This document shows positions 6,559 to 15,247 of a stretch of DNA of 64,000 nt, piece after piece. Positions within the stretch are counted from its first letter, which is position 1; the number at the start of each line of letters is the position of its first letter. The notes beneath the pieces were generated by a model, which was not told the origin of the DNA, searched no databases, and worked only from the letters and a program-made list of their open reading frames with translations. Source of the DNA: JAWHTC01 sp032586155. GTDB taxonomy: Bacteria > Pseudomonadota > Alphaproteobacteria > Rhodobacterales > Rhodobacteraceae. Location: contig NZ_JAWHTC010000005.1 in NCBI RefSeq assembly GCF_032586155.1, forward strand, positions 124,001-188,000, given 5' to 3'. The position numbers and the translations under genes were made by a program.

Positions 6559-9346
6559 GGCCCGGGCACGTTTTGACAAGCAGCTTCGCAGGGTGTTCAC
6601 CTTCATCACCGGTCTTACCGTCATGGTCGGCGTTGTTGCCATCCTATCGAACCGCTATCTGGTCCAAAGCCATCGGACCTTGATTCAGGACAACCTGCCG
6701 GCCGCCGCCTTGACCCGCGATATCCAATCTGGCAGCACCCATATCGCCTCGCTGGCGCGTAGCTATCCCGATATCGGAAATGTCACCGACCTGACCGCGC
6801 TGACCAGCGAGTTGTCGACACGCGTGGCCCTGCTTCGCGGGCAGGTGGGCGCTTTGGCCAAAAAGGCCCCCGACTTCAAGGGGCCGCAAGCGCCCGCCTT
6901 CAGCGATCTTGAGGCAGCGGTCAAGGTTCAGGCCGCGGCCGCACGCATCCGGTTGCAGACCCGCGACCAGATTGCGGCGCGACAGGCCGACGCGGTTGTG
7001 CTGCAGGCGGAACTGGAAGACATCATATCGCGGCAGGCCGACACTGCCCGGGTGCAGGTCACCGCTACTATTGCTGATCTCTACGACGTCCCAGCCGAAC
7101 ATCTTGCCGATCGGCTCGACCAGTTGGCCGACGTGAATTTCTTCGCCTATGACCGGCTTTACGAACTCTTGCGTGCGATCGAAGCCCTGCGCGTGGCACT
7201 GGGTCAGGTGGAACGCGCGCCGGATGTTGATGCGCTAGCAACGCTGCGGACCGAGCTCGAGGAGGCGCTGGAAATTGCCGGTCGCCGCACCGCCTATCTG
7301 CCGTCGGCCAGCGCACGCACGCGCTCCGACGAATTGCTTAAAGTGCTGGGGGGCGAGTTGATGCCGGACGGCATGATCGGGTTGCGCGCCCGCGGCCTTG
7401 AGGCCGACGCTGAACTCACTGTGGCACTGGATGCGCTGCAGGCCCATACCGATGCGCTTGTCGCTTATGCCGACCTGCTTTTCAGCGGCATGGGGGCTGA
7501 GGCCGCCGCTAGCCAGGCCCGCACCGAACGGGTATCGCTGTGGGTTTCCGTCGCGCTGGCTGTGGTGCTGGTGGCAGCAATCACCGGCGCGGTTCTGGCC
7601 CGCATCGTCACCATCCGCCGCACCGTGTCGCGGCTCAAGGCGGTGTCGCGCCACATCCTAGCAGTGGCCCGTGGCGACTATGACCGCGATATACCCGTCA
7701 CCGGCCACGATGAGATCGGTCGCATGGAACAGGCGCTGCACGTGCTGCGCCTTCGTGCCGTCGAGGCCCGTCAGCTGCGCGATCAACTAGAAGAGGCCGT
7801 CGCCCAGCGCACCAGCGAGGTTGTGACCGAAATGCACGCCCATGACCGCGCCCGTGAAGAGGCCGAGGCTGCCAACCGCGCCAAGTCCGAGTTCTTGGCG
7901 ATGATGGGCCACGAGATCCGCACGCCGCTGAATGGCGTGGTCGGCATGTTGCGGCTGTTGGAACAGGAGGCCGGGACCGAAGCCGAGCGGAAGCGTGCCA
8001 CCATCGCTCGGCAGAACGCCGAAAACCTGCTGACCCTGTCGAATGACATCCTTGATTATGCCGCCACGCAGGAGCATCGGCCGCTGCTGCAGCCGGTGCA
8101 TTTCGATCTACGCGACCTGATGGGGCAACTGGCCGGGTATCTGCGCGCCAATGCTGCTGCCAAGGGGCTGGGTATCGGTGTCGACATGGGCGCGGATGTG
8201 CCGCCGGTGCTTTGTGGCGATTTGCAGAAAATCCGGCAGGTGGTGGTGAACCTGTTGTCGAACGCGGTGAAATACACCGAGGCCGGGCAGGTCACGCTCG
8301 AAGTCGATCATGCAACTACCGGCGATGGCGGCGTACACCTGGTCAGCTTTACAGTCAGCGACACTGGTATCGGCATCGACGCCCAGGACCACAACCGCAT
8401 CTTTGATGCCTATGCCCGGGGCCCGGCCCACGCCGGGGACGCGATTGAGGGGTTGGGGCTGGGCCTGTCGATCTGTCGCCGCCTGACCGAGGCTTTGGGA
8501 GGCACGCTCTTGCTAGAAAGCACCCCGGGCACCGGCTCACGGTTTGCCCTTACAGTGCCGCTGGCTCCCGGCGACCCGGAACAGGTGACACGACAGGGCG
8601 ACCGTCTGATCCGCGCGGACCTTGGTCTGCGTGTACTGGTAGTCGAGGATCAACCGGTCAACCGCATGGTGGCGCGCGGCTATCTCGAACGGCTGGGCTG
8701 CACCGTTCGCGAGGCGGAAACCGGCGAAGAGGGGGTGCGGCTGGCCGGTGGCGAGGCGTTCGATTTCATCTTGATGGATATTGACCTGCCCGATATTTCC
8801 GGCAGCGAGGCGGCAGCGCAGATCAGAGCCACGTTGCCTGCACCGCCGCCCATCGCCGCGCTAACGGCGCACCGGATCGAGGACAGTCCGGAGAAACGGC
8901 GCGACCTCAATGTCGACTACCTGTTGCACAAACCCCTATCGCCGCGTGCCCTGTCCGAACTGCTGGGTGGTGGCGTGGATATACCCGACACGCCGGTGCC
9001 GGACGGTGTGCGCGATGCCATTGCCGGTGACATCGAGGACATCGGCGCGGAAGAGACCGCGGGCATCGTCCAAGCCTTTCTTGACGAAGTCGATCCGGCA
9101 CTTGCTACGATGCAGGCCGCCGTCGCCTCTTCGGACCGTTCCGCGCTGGCGAAACAGGCGCATCGTCTAAAGGGGGCGGCGTCGAATTTTGCCCTGACGG
9201 CGCTCTGCGATCAGCTGGGCACCATTGAACAGGCGGCGCACGACGGCGAGGATGTGTCGGGTGCAGTTCAGGGGCTGGATCAGGGCATCGTCGAGGCTGT
9301 CGCCACCCTCAAAGCTATAGCGAGAGATCTGGGGTTGAGGGTTTAG
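6557..9346 (+). CDS. torS: TorS hybrid sensor histidine kinase
   Basis: Inner-membrane sensor of the TMAO system, 929 residues from the ATG at 6557. Order of domains: TM1 (about residues 12-35), periplasmic helical sensor, TM2 (about 325-350), HAMP, HisKA with His452 in GHEIRTPLNG, HATPase (NLLSNAVKYTE, then GLGLGLSICRRL), receiver with Asp741 in LMDIDLPDISG, and a C-terminal Hpt domain with His869 in QAHRLKGAASNFAL. This four-step phosphorelay His-Asp-His matches E. coli TorS. TorT upstream and TorR downstream complete the pathway. The start shares bases with the divergent torT start, so its ribosome site lies within torT coding sequence. Confidence 0.93.
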   Translation: MARARFDKQLRRVFTFITGLTVMVGVVAILSNRYLVQSHRTLIQDNLPAAALTRDIQSGSTHIASLARSYPDIGNVTDLTALTSELSTRVALLRGQVGALAKKAPDFKGPQAPAFSDLEAAVKVQAAAARIRLQTRDQIAARQADAVVLQAELEDIISRQADTARVQVTATIADLYDVPAEHLADRLDQLADVNFFAYDRLYELLRAIEALRVALGQVERAPDVDALATLRTELEEALEIAGRRTAYLPSASARTRSDELLKVLGGELMPDGMIGLRARGLEADAELTVALDALQAHTDALVAYADLLFSGMGAEAAASQARTERVSLWVSVALAVVLVAAITGAVLARIVTIRRTVSRLKAVSRHILAVARGDYDRDIPVTGHDEIGRMEQALHVLRLRAVEARQLRDQLEEAVAQRTSEVVTEMHAHDRAREEAEAANRAKSEFLAMMGHEIRTPLNGVVGMLRLLEQEAGTEAERKRATIARQNAENLLTLSNDILDYAATQEHRPLLQPVHFDLRDLMGQLAGYLRANAAAKGLGIGVDMGADVPPVLCGDLQKIRQVVVNLLSNAVKYTEAGQVTLEVDHATTGDGGVHLVSFTVSDTGIGIDAQDHNRIFDAYARGPAHAGDAIEGLGLGLSICRRLTEALGGTLLLESTPGTGSRFALTVPLAPGDPEQVTRQGDRLIRADLGLRVLVVEDQPVNRMVARGYLERLGCTVREAETGEEGVRLAGGEAFDFILMDIDLPDISGSEAAAQIRATLPAPPPIAALTAHRIEDSPEKRRDLNVDYLLHKPLSPRALSELLGGGVDIPDTPVPDGVRDAIAGDIEDIGAEETAGIVQAFLDEVDPALATMQAAVASSDRSALAKQAHRLKGAASNFALTALCDQLGTIEQAAHDGEDVSGAVQGLDQGIVEAVATLKAIARDLGLRV

Positions 9347-9406
9347 CAAGGGTGGGGTCAAGGGCATTTTTGTCAAACCTTGTGAATGTCTGGTGACCGT
9401 TTTGAC

Positions 9407-10111
9407 CTAACCCGCACTAGCCAGCATATAACCCTCGCCATGGATGGTGATGATCCATTCTGGTGCCGAAGGGTCCGGTTCGATCTTCTTGCGCAAGCGT
9501 CCTACCAGCACATCGATGGTGCGGTTGTCCGGCGCCCATTTCTGGTTCTGGATCATGTCCAGAAGCCGGTCACGTGACAGGATCATGCCGGGATGATCGG
9601 CAAAGGCTGCCAGCAGTTCGAACTCAGCCCGGGTCAGGTGTTCGACCGCGCCAGCACCGTCCACCAGCCGTCGCCGCATCCGGTCAAGCTGCCAATCGCC
9701 AAAGCGGGTCACCACGGGCTGATGATCCTTCTCGGCCTTACGGCAATCTTCGACCCGGTGGGCGAGGTTCTTGATGCGGGCGAACAGTTCGCGCTTGTCG
9801 AAGGGTTTGGTGACATAATCGTCTGCCCCAAGCTCCAGCCCGACGATTCGGTCGATCTGATCGGTCCGGCTGGTGATCAGGATGATACCCACCTTCGAGA
9901 ACGCCCGCTGTTCGCGGGTGATGGTCAGCCCGTCCTTGCCATCAAGGTTGATATCGACCAGCAGCACATCCGCCGGATCACGCGCTACGATCTCTTCCAT
10001 CGTGGTGGCGTCCGGGGCTTCGCTGACCCGGTACATCTGTTGGCGCAGCTGTGCCGCAAGGCGGCGGCGTGTAACCACGTCGTCCTCGACGATGACGATG
10101 TGCTGGGTCAT
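9407..10111 (-). CDS. torR: TorR response regulator (OmpR/PhoB type)
   Basis: DNA-binding response regulator of the TMAO system, 234 residues. The receiver has an acidic pair EDD at 9-11, the phosphoacceptor Asp53 (LLVDINLDG) and Lys in VTKPFD. A winged-helix effector domain follows (LTRAEFELLAAFADHPG, VLVGRLRKKIEPD, IITIHGEGYML). It faces torS tail to tail and is divergent from torA. The 128-base gap to torA holds repeats resembling TorR decamers, so it likely activates torA and may control itself. Confidence 0.92.
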   Translation of the reverse strand: MTQHIVIVEDDVVTRRRLAAQLRQQMYRVSEAPDATTMEEIVARDPADVLLVDINLDGKDGLTITREQRAFSKVGIILITSRTDQIDRIVGLELGADDYVTKPFDKRELFARIKNLAHRVEDCRKAEKDHQPVVTRFGDWQLDRMRRRLVDGAGAVEHLTRAEFELLAAFADHPGMILSRDRLLDMIQNQKWAPDNRTIDVLVGRLRKKIEPDPSAPEWIITIHGEGYMLASAG

Positions 10112-10133
10112 GGGGCAGCCTGACTTTTACATT

Positions 10134-10185
10134 CTGTTACAAAATCCTACAGCCCGTTCATCCGAGTGACAAGACCGGTTCACAC
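10134..10185. promoter_or_regulatory. Putative TorR box array upstream of torA
   Basis: Three decamers resembling the E. coli TorR box CTGTTCATAT lie in the torR-torA gap: CTGTTACAAA (10134-10143), CCGTTCATCC (10154-10163) and CGGTTCACAC (10176-10185). They are in the same orientation, spaced 20 and 22 bases apart, about two helical turns, so they would present one DNA face. The torA ATG is 55 bases downstream of the last box. Similarity is by eye only. Confidence 0.5.
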
Positions 10186-10239
10186 CGCAGCCTTAGAATT
10201 GGGGCCAATGAAGAAACCCCTTTTGCATAGGAGCACCCC

Positions 10240-12906
10240 ATGTCATTCCATTCCCCCACACGTCGCGGTTTCCTAATCGGGACCGGGGCCGTTGGTCTTT
10301 CATCGCTGTGGAACACCACTGCGATGGCCTCGATCGACCCCAATTCGTTCACGGACCGGGTTTTCCATGCCACCCATTGGGGGCCTCTTGAAGCGGTTGT
10401 CCGCGATGGCAAGATCGTCTCGGTCAGTCCGATGATCGAGTTGGACGCGCGGCCCACCGAAATGCTCAGCCTGGGCGTTGTCGACCGAGTCTATTCGAAA
10501 ACCCGGATCGACTATCCGATGGTGCGCAAATCCTACCTTGCCGGTTGGGAAAGCGGCGACACCAAGCCCGCACTGCGCGGCAAGGAAGAATATGTTCGTG
10601 TCGATTGGGACACTGCAATGAACCTGTTTTCCAAGGCGATCCTCGACACCATCGACAAGGGCGGCAACGAAGCGATTTTCAGTTCGTCCTATGGCGGCTG
10701 GTCGAACGCCGGGACATTCCGCCCGAACGTGATGCAGGGCCGGTTCTTCAACCTGATCGGCGGCAACTCGCAAACTGTTGGCGACTGGTCGGCTGGGGCC
10801 GGTCAGATCGTACTGCCGCATGTGATCGGCGACATGGAGGTTTACTCCGCCCAGACAGCCTGGGAAGTGATCCGCGACAATACCGAGGTCTTCCTTCTGG
10901 TCGGCGCTGACCCGATCAAGAACAACCGGATCGAATACCGCGTCGCCGACCATGGCATGTATGCCCACTGGGAAGACATCCGCGACGCTGGCGTGAAGTT
11001 CATCTCGATCAACCCGCAGCGCACCGCGTCGGACGAGTTCCTGAATGCCGATTGGATCAAGATCGTTCCCAACACCGACACCGCGCTGTTCCTCGCCATG
11101 GCCTATCACGTCATGGAAAAGGGTCTCGACGACAAGGACTACATGGCGAAATACACTGTCGGGTCCGACAAATGGATTGCCTATGTCAAAGGTGAGAGCG
11201 ACGGCGTCGCCAAAACTCCGGCCTGGGCCGCCGAAATCACGGGCATGGACGAAGCCCAGATCAAGGAACTGGCCGAGCTTCTGGCAACTTCGAAAGCCCA
11301 GATTGCCGGCTCCTGGGCCATCCAGCGTGCCCAGCACGGGGAAATGGCCTATTGGGCGATTGCCAACTTTGCTGCGCTTTGCGGCAAGATCGGCAAACCC
11401 GGCGAAGGTATCGGTTACTCGTGGCACTATGGCAATGGCGGCATGCCGCAGGGCGGCAACTCGACCCCCGCAGGCCTGGGCCAGGGCCGCAACCCGGTCA
11501 AGACGATCTGCCCGGCCAGCCGCATCACCGAAATGCTGGAAAACCCCGGCATGGCATTCAAGCACAACGGTCACGAATACGTCTATCCGGACATCAAGAT
11601 GATCGTGAACGCGGGCAACAATTTCATGTCGCACCAACAGGACACCACGCGGCTTGTCCGGGCGCTGGCCAAGGTCGACTCGGTTGTCAGCGTCGATGTC
11701 TGGTGGACGGCGGCAACCCGCTGGGCCGACATCGTTCTGCCGGCGTCGTCAACTCTGGAACGCGACGACGTCACCTCGGGTGGGACCTATTCGAACGACA
11801 AGGTCTACGCGATGAAGAAAGTCATCGAACCGCTTGGCGAAGCCAAGAGCGACTATGAGATCTTCGAAGCGATGGCCGACAAGATGGGTGTCTGGGCGCA
11901 ATTCACCGACTCCTTGGAATACATGGACCACGTCAAGGCGGCCTATGCCAAGTCCAGCGCAGCGGCGGAAACCCCGTTCGAAGAGTTCTGGGAAAAGGGC
12001 TATGCCCGGATGCCGGTGCCCGACGTGGCTCGCAAATGGAACCGCCACGGCGCCTTCTACGACGATCCCGACGGCAGCCCGCTGCACACCGTGTCCGGCA
12101 AGATCGAGATGTTCTGTGACACCATCGCCAAATTGGAGCTGGAAGACTGCCCCGGCATGCCAACCTGGATCGAGAAGCATGAGTATCTGCGCAACGCCAA
12201 GGAAGGCCAGGTTCACGTGGTCAGCCCGCACCCATGGTTCCGCATCCACAGCCAGATGGACCAATCCGAAAACCTGCAGGCCCTTTACAAGGTGCAGGGA
12301 CGCGAACCGGTCCGGATCAACGCAGAAGACGCGGCAGCACGCGGCATCGCCGACGGCGACCTGGTCGAGATCTACAATGATCGCGGCGCCTGCATCGCCG
12401 GTGCGGTTCTCTCGGACGAAATCATGCCCGGCGTTATCTCGATCTACGAAGGGGCCTGGCCGTCGGTCGACAGCAAGGGGCGTTGCAATTCAGGACTGGT
12501 GAACTTCGTGACTTCGACCCAGCGCTCGTCCGGCCTGTCCAACGCGACCTCGGCCAACACCTGCCTTGCGTCGATCAAGAAGTGTGAAGACGCCGATGGT
12601 CCGAACATGGCATACGAGAAACCGCCGATCCTGGAAGAGTTCGCCTACGCAGAGGTCGACGAGGACAAGATGGGCCTCGACCGGATTGAGGGTGTGGCCG
12701 AGCGGCTGATGGCCGACATGACCCCGGACGAGCGGTTGTTCTACGAACGCTGCACCGTCTGCCACGCACCGCGTGAACCCAGCCACTACACCAAGTTGCA
12801 GTGGAAAGGGATCCTGCCGTCCATGTTCGAACGGGCCGGATTGGAAGAGGCTGAAATGGCAACGGTCGAAGCCTTCCTGATGGAACGTGCGGCTGACGCG
12901 CACTAA
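10240..12906 (+). CDS. torA: TMAO/DMSO reductase with fused C-terminal haem c domain
   Basis: Periplasmic molybdoenzyme (bis-MGD, DMSO reductase family) that reduces TMAO to TMA, 888 residues. A Tat signal (TRRGFLIG) starts the protein. There is no N-terminal Fe-S cysteine motif, as expected for the TorA/DorA group. Ser150 (SSSYGGWSN) aligns with the Mo-ligand Ser of that group. Further family marks are GDWSAGAGQIVLPHVIG and CGKIGKPGEGIGYSWHYGNG. Unlike ordinary TorA, the C-terminus extends into a small domain with a haem-binding CTVCH (Cys838, Cys841, His842) and a plausible Met ligand in GILPSM. This resembles the monohaem C-terminal domain of TorC. No torC or torD is adjacent. A substrate other than TMAO (DMSO, biotin sulfoxide) is possible, but torTSR next door favours TMAO. 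Confidence 0.9.
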   Translation: MSFHSPTRRGFLIGTGAVGLSSLWNTTAMASIDPNSFTDRVFHATHWGPLEAVVRDGKIVSVSPMIELDARPTEMLSLGVVDRVYSKTRIDYPMVRKSYLAGWESGDTKPALRGKEEYVRVDWDTAMNLFSKAILDTIDKGGNEAIFSSSYGGWSNAGTFRPNVMQGRFFNLIGGNSQTVGDWSAGAGQIVLPHVIGDMEVYSAQTAWEVIRDNTEVFLLVGADPIKNNRIEYRVADHGMYAHWEDIRDAGVKFISINPQRTASDEFLNADWIKIVPNTDTALFLAMAYHVMEKGLDDKDYMAKYTVGSDKWIAYVKGESDGVAKTPAWAAEITGMDEAQIKELAELLATSKAQIAGSWAIQRAQHGEMAYWAIANFAALCGKIGKPGEGIGYSWHYGNGGMPQGGNSTPAGLGQGRNPVKTICPASRITEMLENPGMAFKHNGHEYVYPDIKMIVNAGNNFMSHQQDTTRLVRALAKVDSVVSVDVWWTAATRWADIVLPASSTLERDDVTSGGTYSNDKVYAMKKVIEPLGEAKSDYEIFEAMADKMGVWAQFTDSLEYMDHVKAAYAKSSAAAETPFEEFWEKGYARMPVPDVARKWNRHGAFYDDPDGSPLHTVSGKIEMFCDTIAKLELEDCPGMPTWIEKHEYLRNAKEGQVHVVSPHPWFRIHSQMDQSENLQALYKVQGREPVRINAEDAAARGIADGDLVEIYNDRGACIAGAVLSDEIMPGVISIYEGAWPSVDSKGRCNSGLVNFVTSTQRSSGLSNATSANTCLASIKKCEDADGPNMAYEKPPILEEFAYAEVDEDKMGLDRIEGVAERLMADMTPDERLFYERCTVCHAPREPSHYTKLQWKGILPSMFERAGLEEAEMATVEAFLMERAADAH

Positions 12907-12914
12907 GATAAGAG

Positions 12915-12945
12915 GGGCGGCTGGCATCTGCTGGCCGCCCTTTTC
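12915..12945 (+). terminator. Rho-independent terminator after torA
   Basis: A perfect 7-bp stem GGGCGGC/GCCGCCC (12915-12921 and 12934-12940) with a 12-base loop is followed by TTTT. It begins 9 bases after the torA stop and ends 20 bases before moeA, so moeA is probably expressed partly by read-through or from its own promoter. Confidence 0.72.
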
Positions 12946-12964
12946 GATTCGGGGACTTCCAGAC

Positions 12965-14239
12965 ATGTCGGACAAACTAAAAGACCAGGAGGCCGCAGCC
13001 GATCCCGCGCCCGAACTGATCGTTCTTGAGCGCGCAATTGCTTTGGCGCAAAAACAGGTCTCGCCCATCCCTGACGGTGAAAACATTTCGCTGGATAACG
13101 CCTTGGGTCGCGTCAGTGGCGCGCGTGTTCTCGCCCCCGAAGCGATGCCGTTTTTCGACAACTCCGCGATGGACGGGTTTGCCCTGTGCGTGGCGGACCT
13201 TGCTGATACCGATACGCTTCCGGTTGCCGGTACCGTGGCGGCCGGGGCGGCGGCGGGCGAGTTGGCCCCGGGTGCGGCCACGCGAATCTACACCGGAGCG
13301 CCGCTGCCTCTTGGCGCCGACGCGGTGGTGAAATCCGAGGATTGCACCGACATGGGCGACACGGTGCGCGTCCACGCCCGGCCCAAACCTGACGCAAATA
13401 TCCGCCGCAAGGGCAGCGACCAGCCCAAAGGTGCGAGCCTGCTGAACCCCGGTCAGGTGATTGCGCCGCGTCATGTCGGCCTGCTGGCCGCCAACGGCGT
13501 TACCGACCTGAAGGTCACCCGTACTCCCCGTGTTGGCATTTTCTCGACCGGGGACGAGCTGACCGGTGGGCCGCATGCGCAAGGTGCGATTTTTGATGCC
13601 AATCGTCCGATGCTGATGGCGCTGTGCCGTGCGGCAGGGGTGGATGTGACCGACCTTGGCGTGCTGCCCGACGACCTGGAGGCCACCACGCAGGCCTTCG
13701 AGAGGCTGGGTGACCAATTCGACCTCGTGTTCACCTCGGGTGCGGTGTCAATCGGTGGGCGCGATCATGTCCGCGCCGCGTTGATGGCGGCAGGCGGCAC
13801 CCTTGACGGCTGGCGCGTCGCCATCAAACCTGGCAAGCCGATCGCTTTTGGCAGGATAGGCAAAACCGTTCTGACCTGTCTGCCGGGCAACCCCTTTGCC
13901 GCCTTTGTCGGATTCCACCTGTTTGCCAGGCCCCAGATCGCCGTGCTGTCCGGCGCCACGCCGGAGTCTTTCGCTATGCGCCGCGCCAAGGCCGGGTTCG
14001 ACTGGACCCGCAGGCCGGGCCGGGCCGAGGTCTTCCCGGTGTGCGTCGCTGACCATGACGAGCAAGGCACACCCATCCTCGAGCGTTTGGGCAACAGCGT
14101 GTCCGCCACGCTATTCCCAATGGTCGAGGCCGACGGGTTGGCGATTGTGTCCGCTTCATCCGCCACTGTGGCGCCTGGTGATTCGCTGCGCTGGCAGCGC
14201 TTCACCGGGGCCGTAGAAAACGCATCGAAATCGACGTAA
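12965..14239 (+). CDS. moeA: MoeA molybdopterin molybdotransferase
   Basis: Cytoplasmic enzyme that inserts molybdate (or tungstate) into adenylylated molybdopterin, 424 residues. Motifs are FDNSAMDGFAL, IYTGAPLPLGADAVV, ANGVTDLKVTRTPRVGIFSTGDEL, IFDANRPML and CLPGNPFAAFVGF. The usual GGVSVGDYD loop reads SGAVSIGGRDH, a mild departure. The start is the ATG at 12965 just after the torA terminator; the frame is open upstream but overlaps torA. Its position after torA and before the tungstate transporter fits a cofactor supply role for the Mo/W enzymes in the window. An extra MoeA copy elsewhere in the genome is possible. Confidence 0.92.
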   Translation: MSDKLKDQEAAADPAPELIVLERAIALAQKQVSPIPDGENISLDNALGRVSGARVLAPEAMPFFDNSAMDGFALCVADLADTDTLPVAGTVAAGAAAGELAPGAATRIYTGAPLPLGADAVVKSEDCTDMGDTVRVHARPKPDANIRRKGSDQPKGASLLNPGQVIAPRHVGLLAANGVTDLKVTRTPRVGIFSTGDELTGGPHAQGAIFDANRPMLMALCRAAGVDVTDLGVLPDDLEATTQAFERLGDQFDLVFTSGAVSIGGRDHVRAALMAAGGTLDGWRVAIKPGKPIAFGRIGKTVLTCLPGNPFAAFVGFHLFARPQIAVLSGATPESFAMRRAKAGFDWTRRPGRAEVFPVCVADHDEQGTPILERLGNSVSATLFPMVEADGLAIVSASSATVAPGDSLRWQRFTGAVENASKST

Positions 14240-14542
14240 CTGGCAAAGTGGTTTCGAAACGCCCTAGGTAAGGGGGCGCGCGTCAACCCTGCGGTGCTGC
14301 CGAAAATAACCAAAGCGACCGGATTACCTACCTCGCCAAGCACGCCCATCGCGCCGGTTCATTCTGATTGCCGTCCATCCGCCGATCTGGACAAGTTTGC
14401 AGCCGGAAGGTGGCCCGGCCAATTCGCATCTGGACAATTTGTCCTTTTCCGCCTCACCCTGTTCAACAGCATTTTCATTCTGATCTGGCTGTGCTTCGGT
14501 TCGGTGGAACGGATCCTCGGGACAAGGCGTGGCAAACAGATA
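14240..14542. other. Intergenic region moeA-tupB with candidate operators
   Basis: A 303-base gap with no convincing gene. It holds the 10-base palindrome GTTTCGAAAC (14251-14260), a half-site-like GGACAAGTTTG (14389-14399), and the perfect inverted repeat GGACAA-T-TTGTCC (14432-14444), 99 bases before the permease ATG. A molybdenum-cofactor riboswitch was considered, but no matching fold could be assembled by eye. Confidence 0.5.
14432..14444. promoter_or_regulatory. Inverted repeat upstream of tungstate operon
   Basis: GGACAATTTGTCC is a perfect 6+1+6 palindrome. A close variant (GGACAAATCGTCC, 22185-22197) lies in the divergent promoter region of the formate dehydrogenase accessory genes. 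A shared regulator is an inference. Confidence 0.4.
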
Positions 14543-15247
14543 ATGTCGACCATTTGGGAAGCACTGACCCAGGCCTTTCTTCTGGTGATCCGACTGGATG
14601 CGGATCTTGTCGAGATCAGCTTGCGATCGCTTCAAGTCACGCTCAGCGCGTTGCTGATTGCTTCGTGTATCGCGTTGCCTATCGGTGCAATCCTCGCGGT
14701 ACGCCGGTTTCCGTTTCGCCGTGTGACGATTGCCATACTCAACGCGTTGATGGGCTTGCCGCCAGTCGTGGTGGGGCTGATCGTTTACGTTTTGCTGAGT
14801 CGATCAGGGCCGTTTGGCGTGTTCGGCTTGTTGTTCACTCCGACCGCGATGATCGTTGCTCAGGTCATCATTATCGTACCGCTGATTTCGTCACTTGCGC
14901 ACCAGGCGCTGCGTGAATTGTGGGCGGAATACCATGACCTTCTGATTTCGCTGAACACGACCAAACGGCAGCGTATGGCGGCGCTGTTGTGGGATGGGCG
15001 CCGGGCGTTGCTGACTGCCGTTTTGGCCGGGTTCGGCCGTGCCATCGGCGAGGTTGGCGCGATCATGATTGTGGGCGGCAATATCGACCATGCCACAAGG
15101 GTGTTGACCACGGCGATTGCGCTGGAAACTGGCAAGGGGGACTTCGCCCTGGCGCTGGCGCTTGGCTTTGTTCTGATCGCCATGGCGATCCTGGTGAATC
15201 TGGCAATACATGCGCTGAGCAGGACCGAGCGGGAGGGGCGTTGGTAA
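14543..15247 (+). CDS. tupB: Tungstate ABC transporter, permease
   Basis: Inner-membrane permease of a tungstate/molybdate-type ABC importer, 234 residues. It has about six hydrophobic segments. The EAA-like cytoplasmic loop that contacts the ATPase is seen in AALLWDGRRALLTAVLAGFG and then GRAIGEVGAIMIVGGNI, characteristic of TupB. I chose the ATG at 14543; the open frame upstream (from 14294) has no hydrophobic or family-like sequence. Its stop overlaps the ATPase ATG by one base. The binding protein of the operon is TupA-like, which favours tungstate over molybdate. Confidence 0.88.
   Translation: MSTIWEALTQAFLLVIRLDADLVEISLRSLQVTLSALLIASCIALPIGAILAVRRFPFRRVTIAILNALMGLPPVVVGLIVYVLLSRSGPFGVFGLLFTPTAMIVAQVIIIVPLISSLAHQALRELWAEYHDLLISLNTTKRQRMAALLWDGRRALLTAVLAGFGRAIGEVGAIMIVGGNIDHATRVLTTAIALETGKGDFALALALGFVLIAMAILVNLAIHALSRTEREGRW

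Noticed and set aside
10300..11637. 445-codon open frame antisense to torA
   Set aside because: Shadow of torA; no domain, and it lies wholly within a certain gene.
14240..14542. Molybdenum-cofactor riboswitch before the tungstate operon
   Set aside because: No conserved core or matching paired elements could be assembled; a covariance-model search would settle it.
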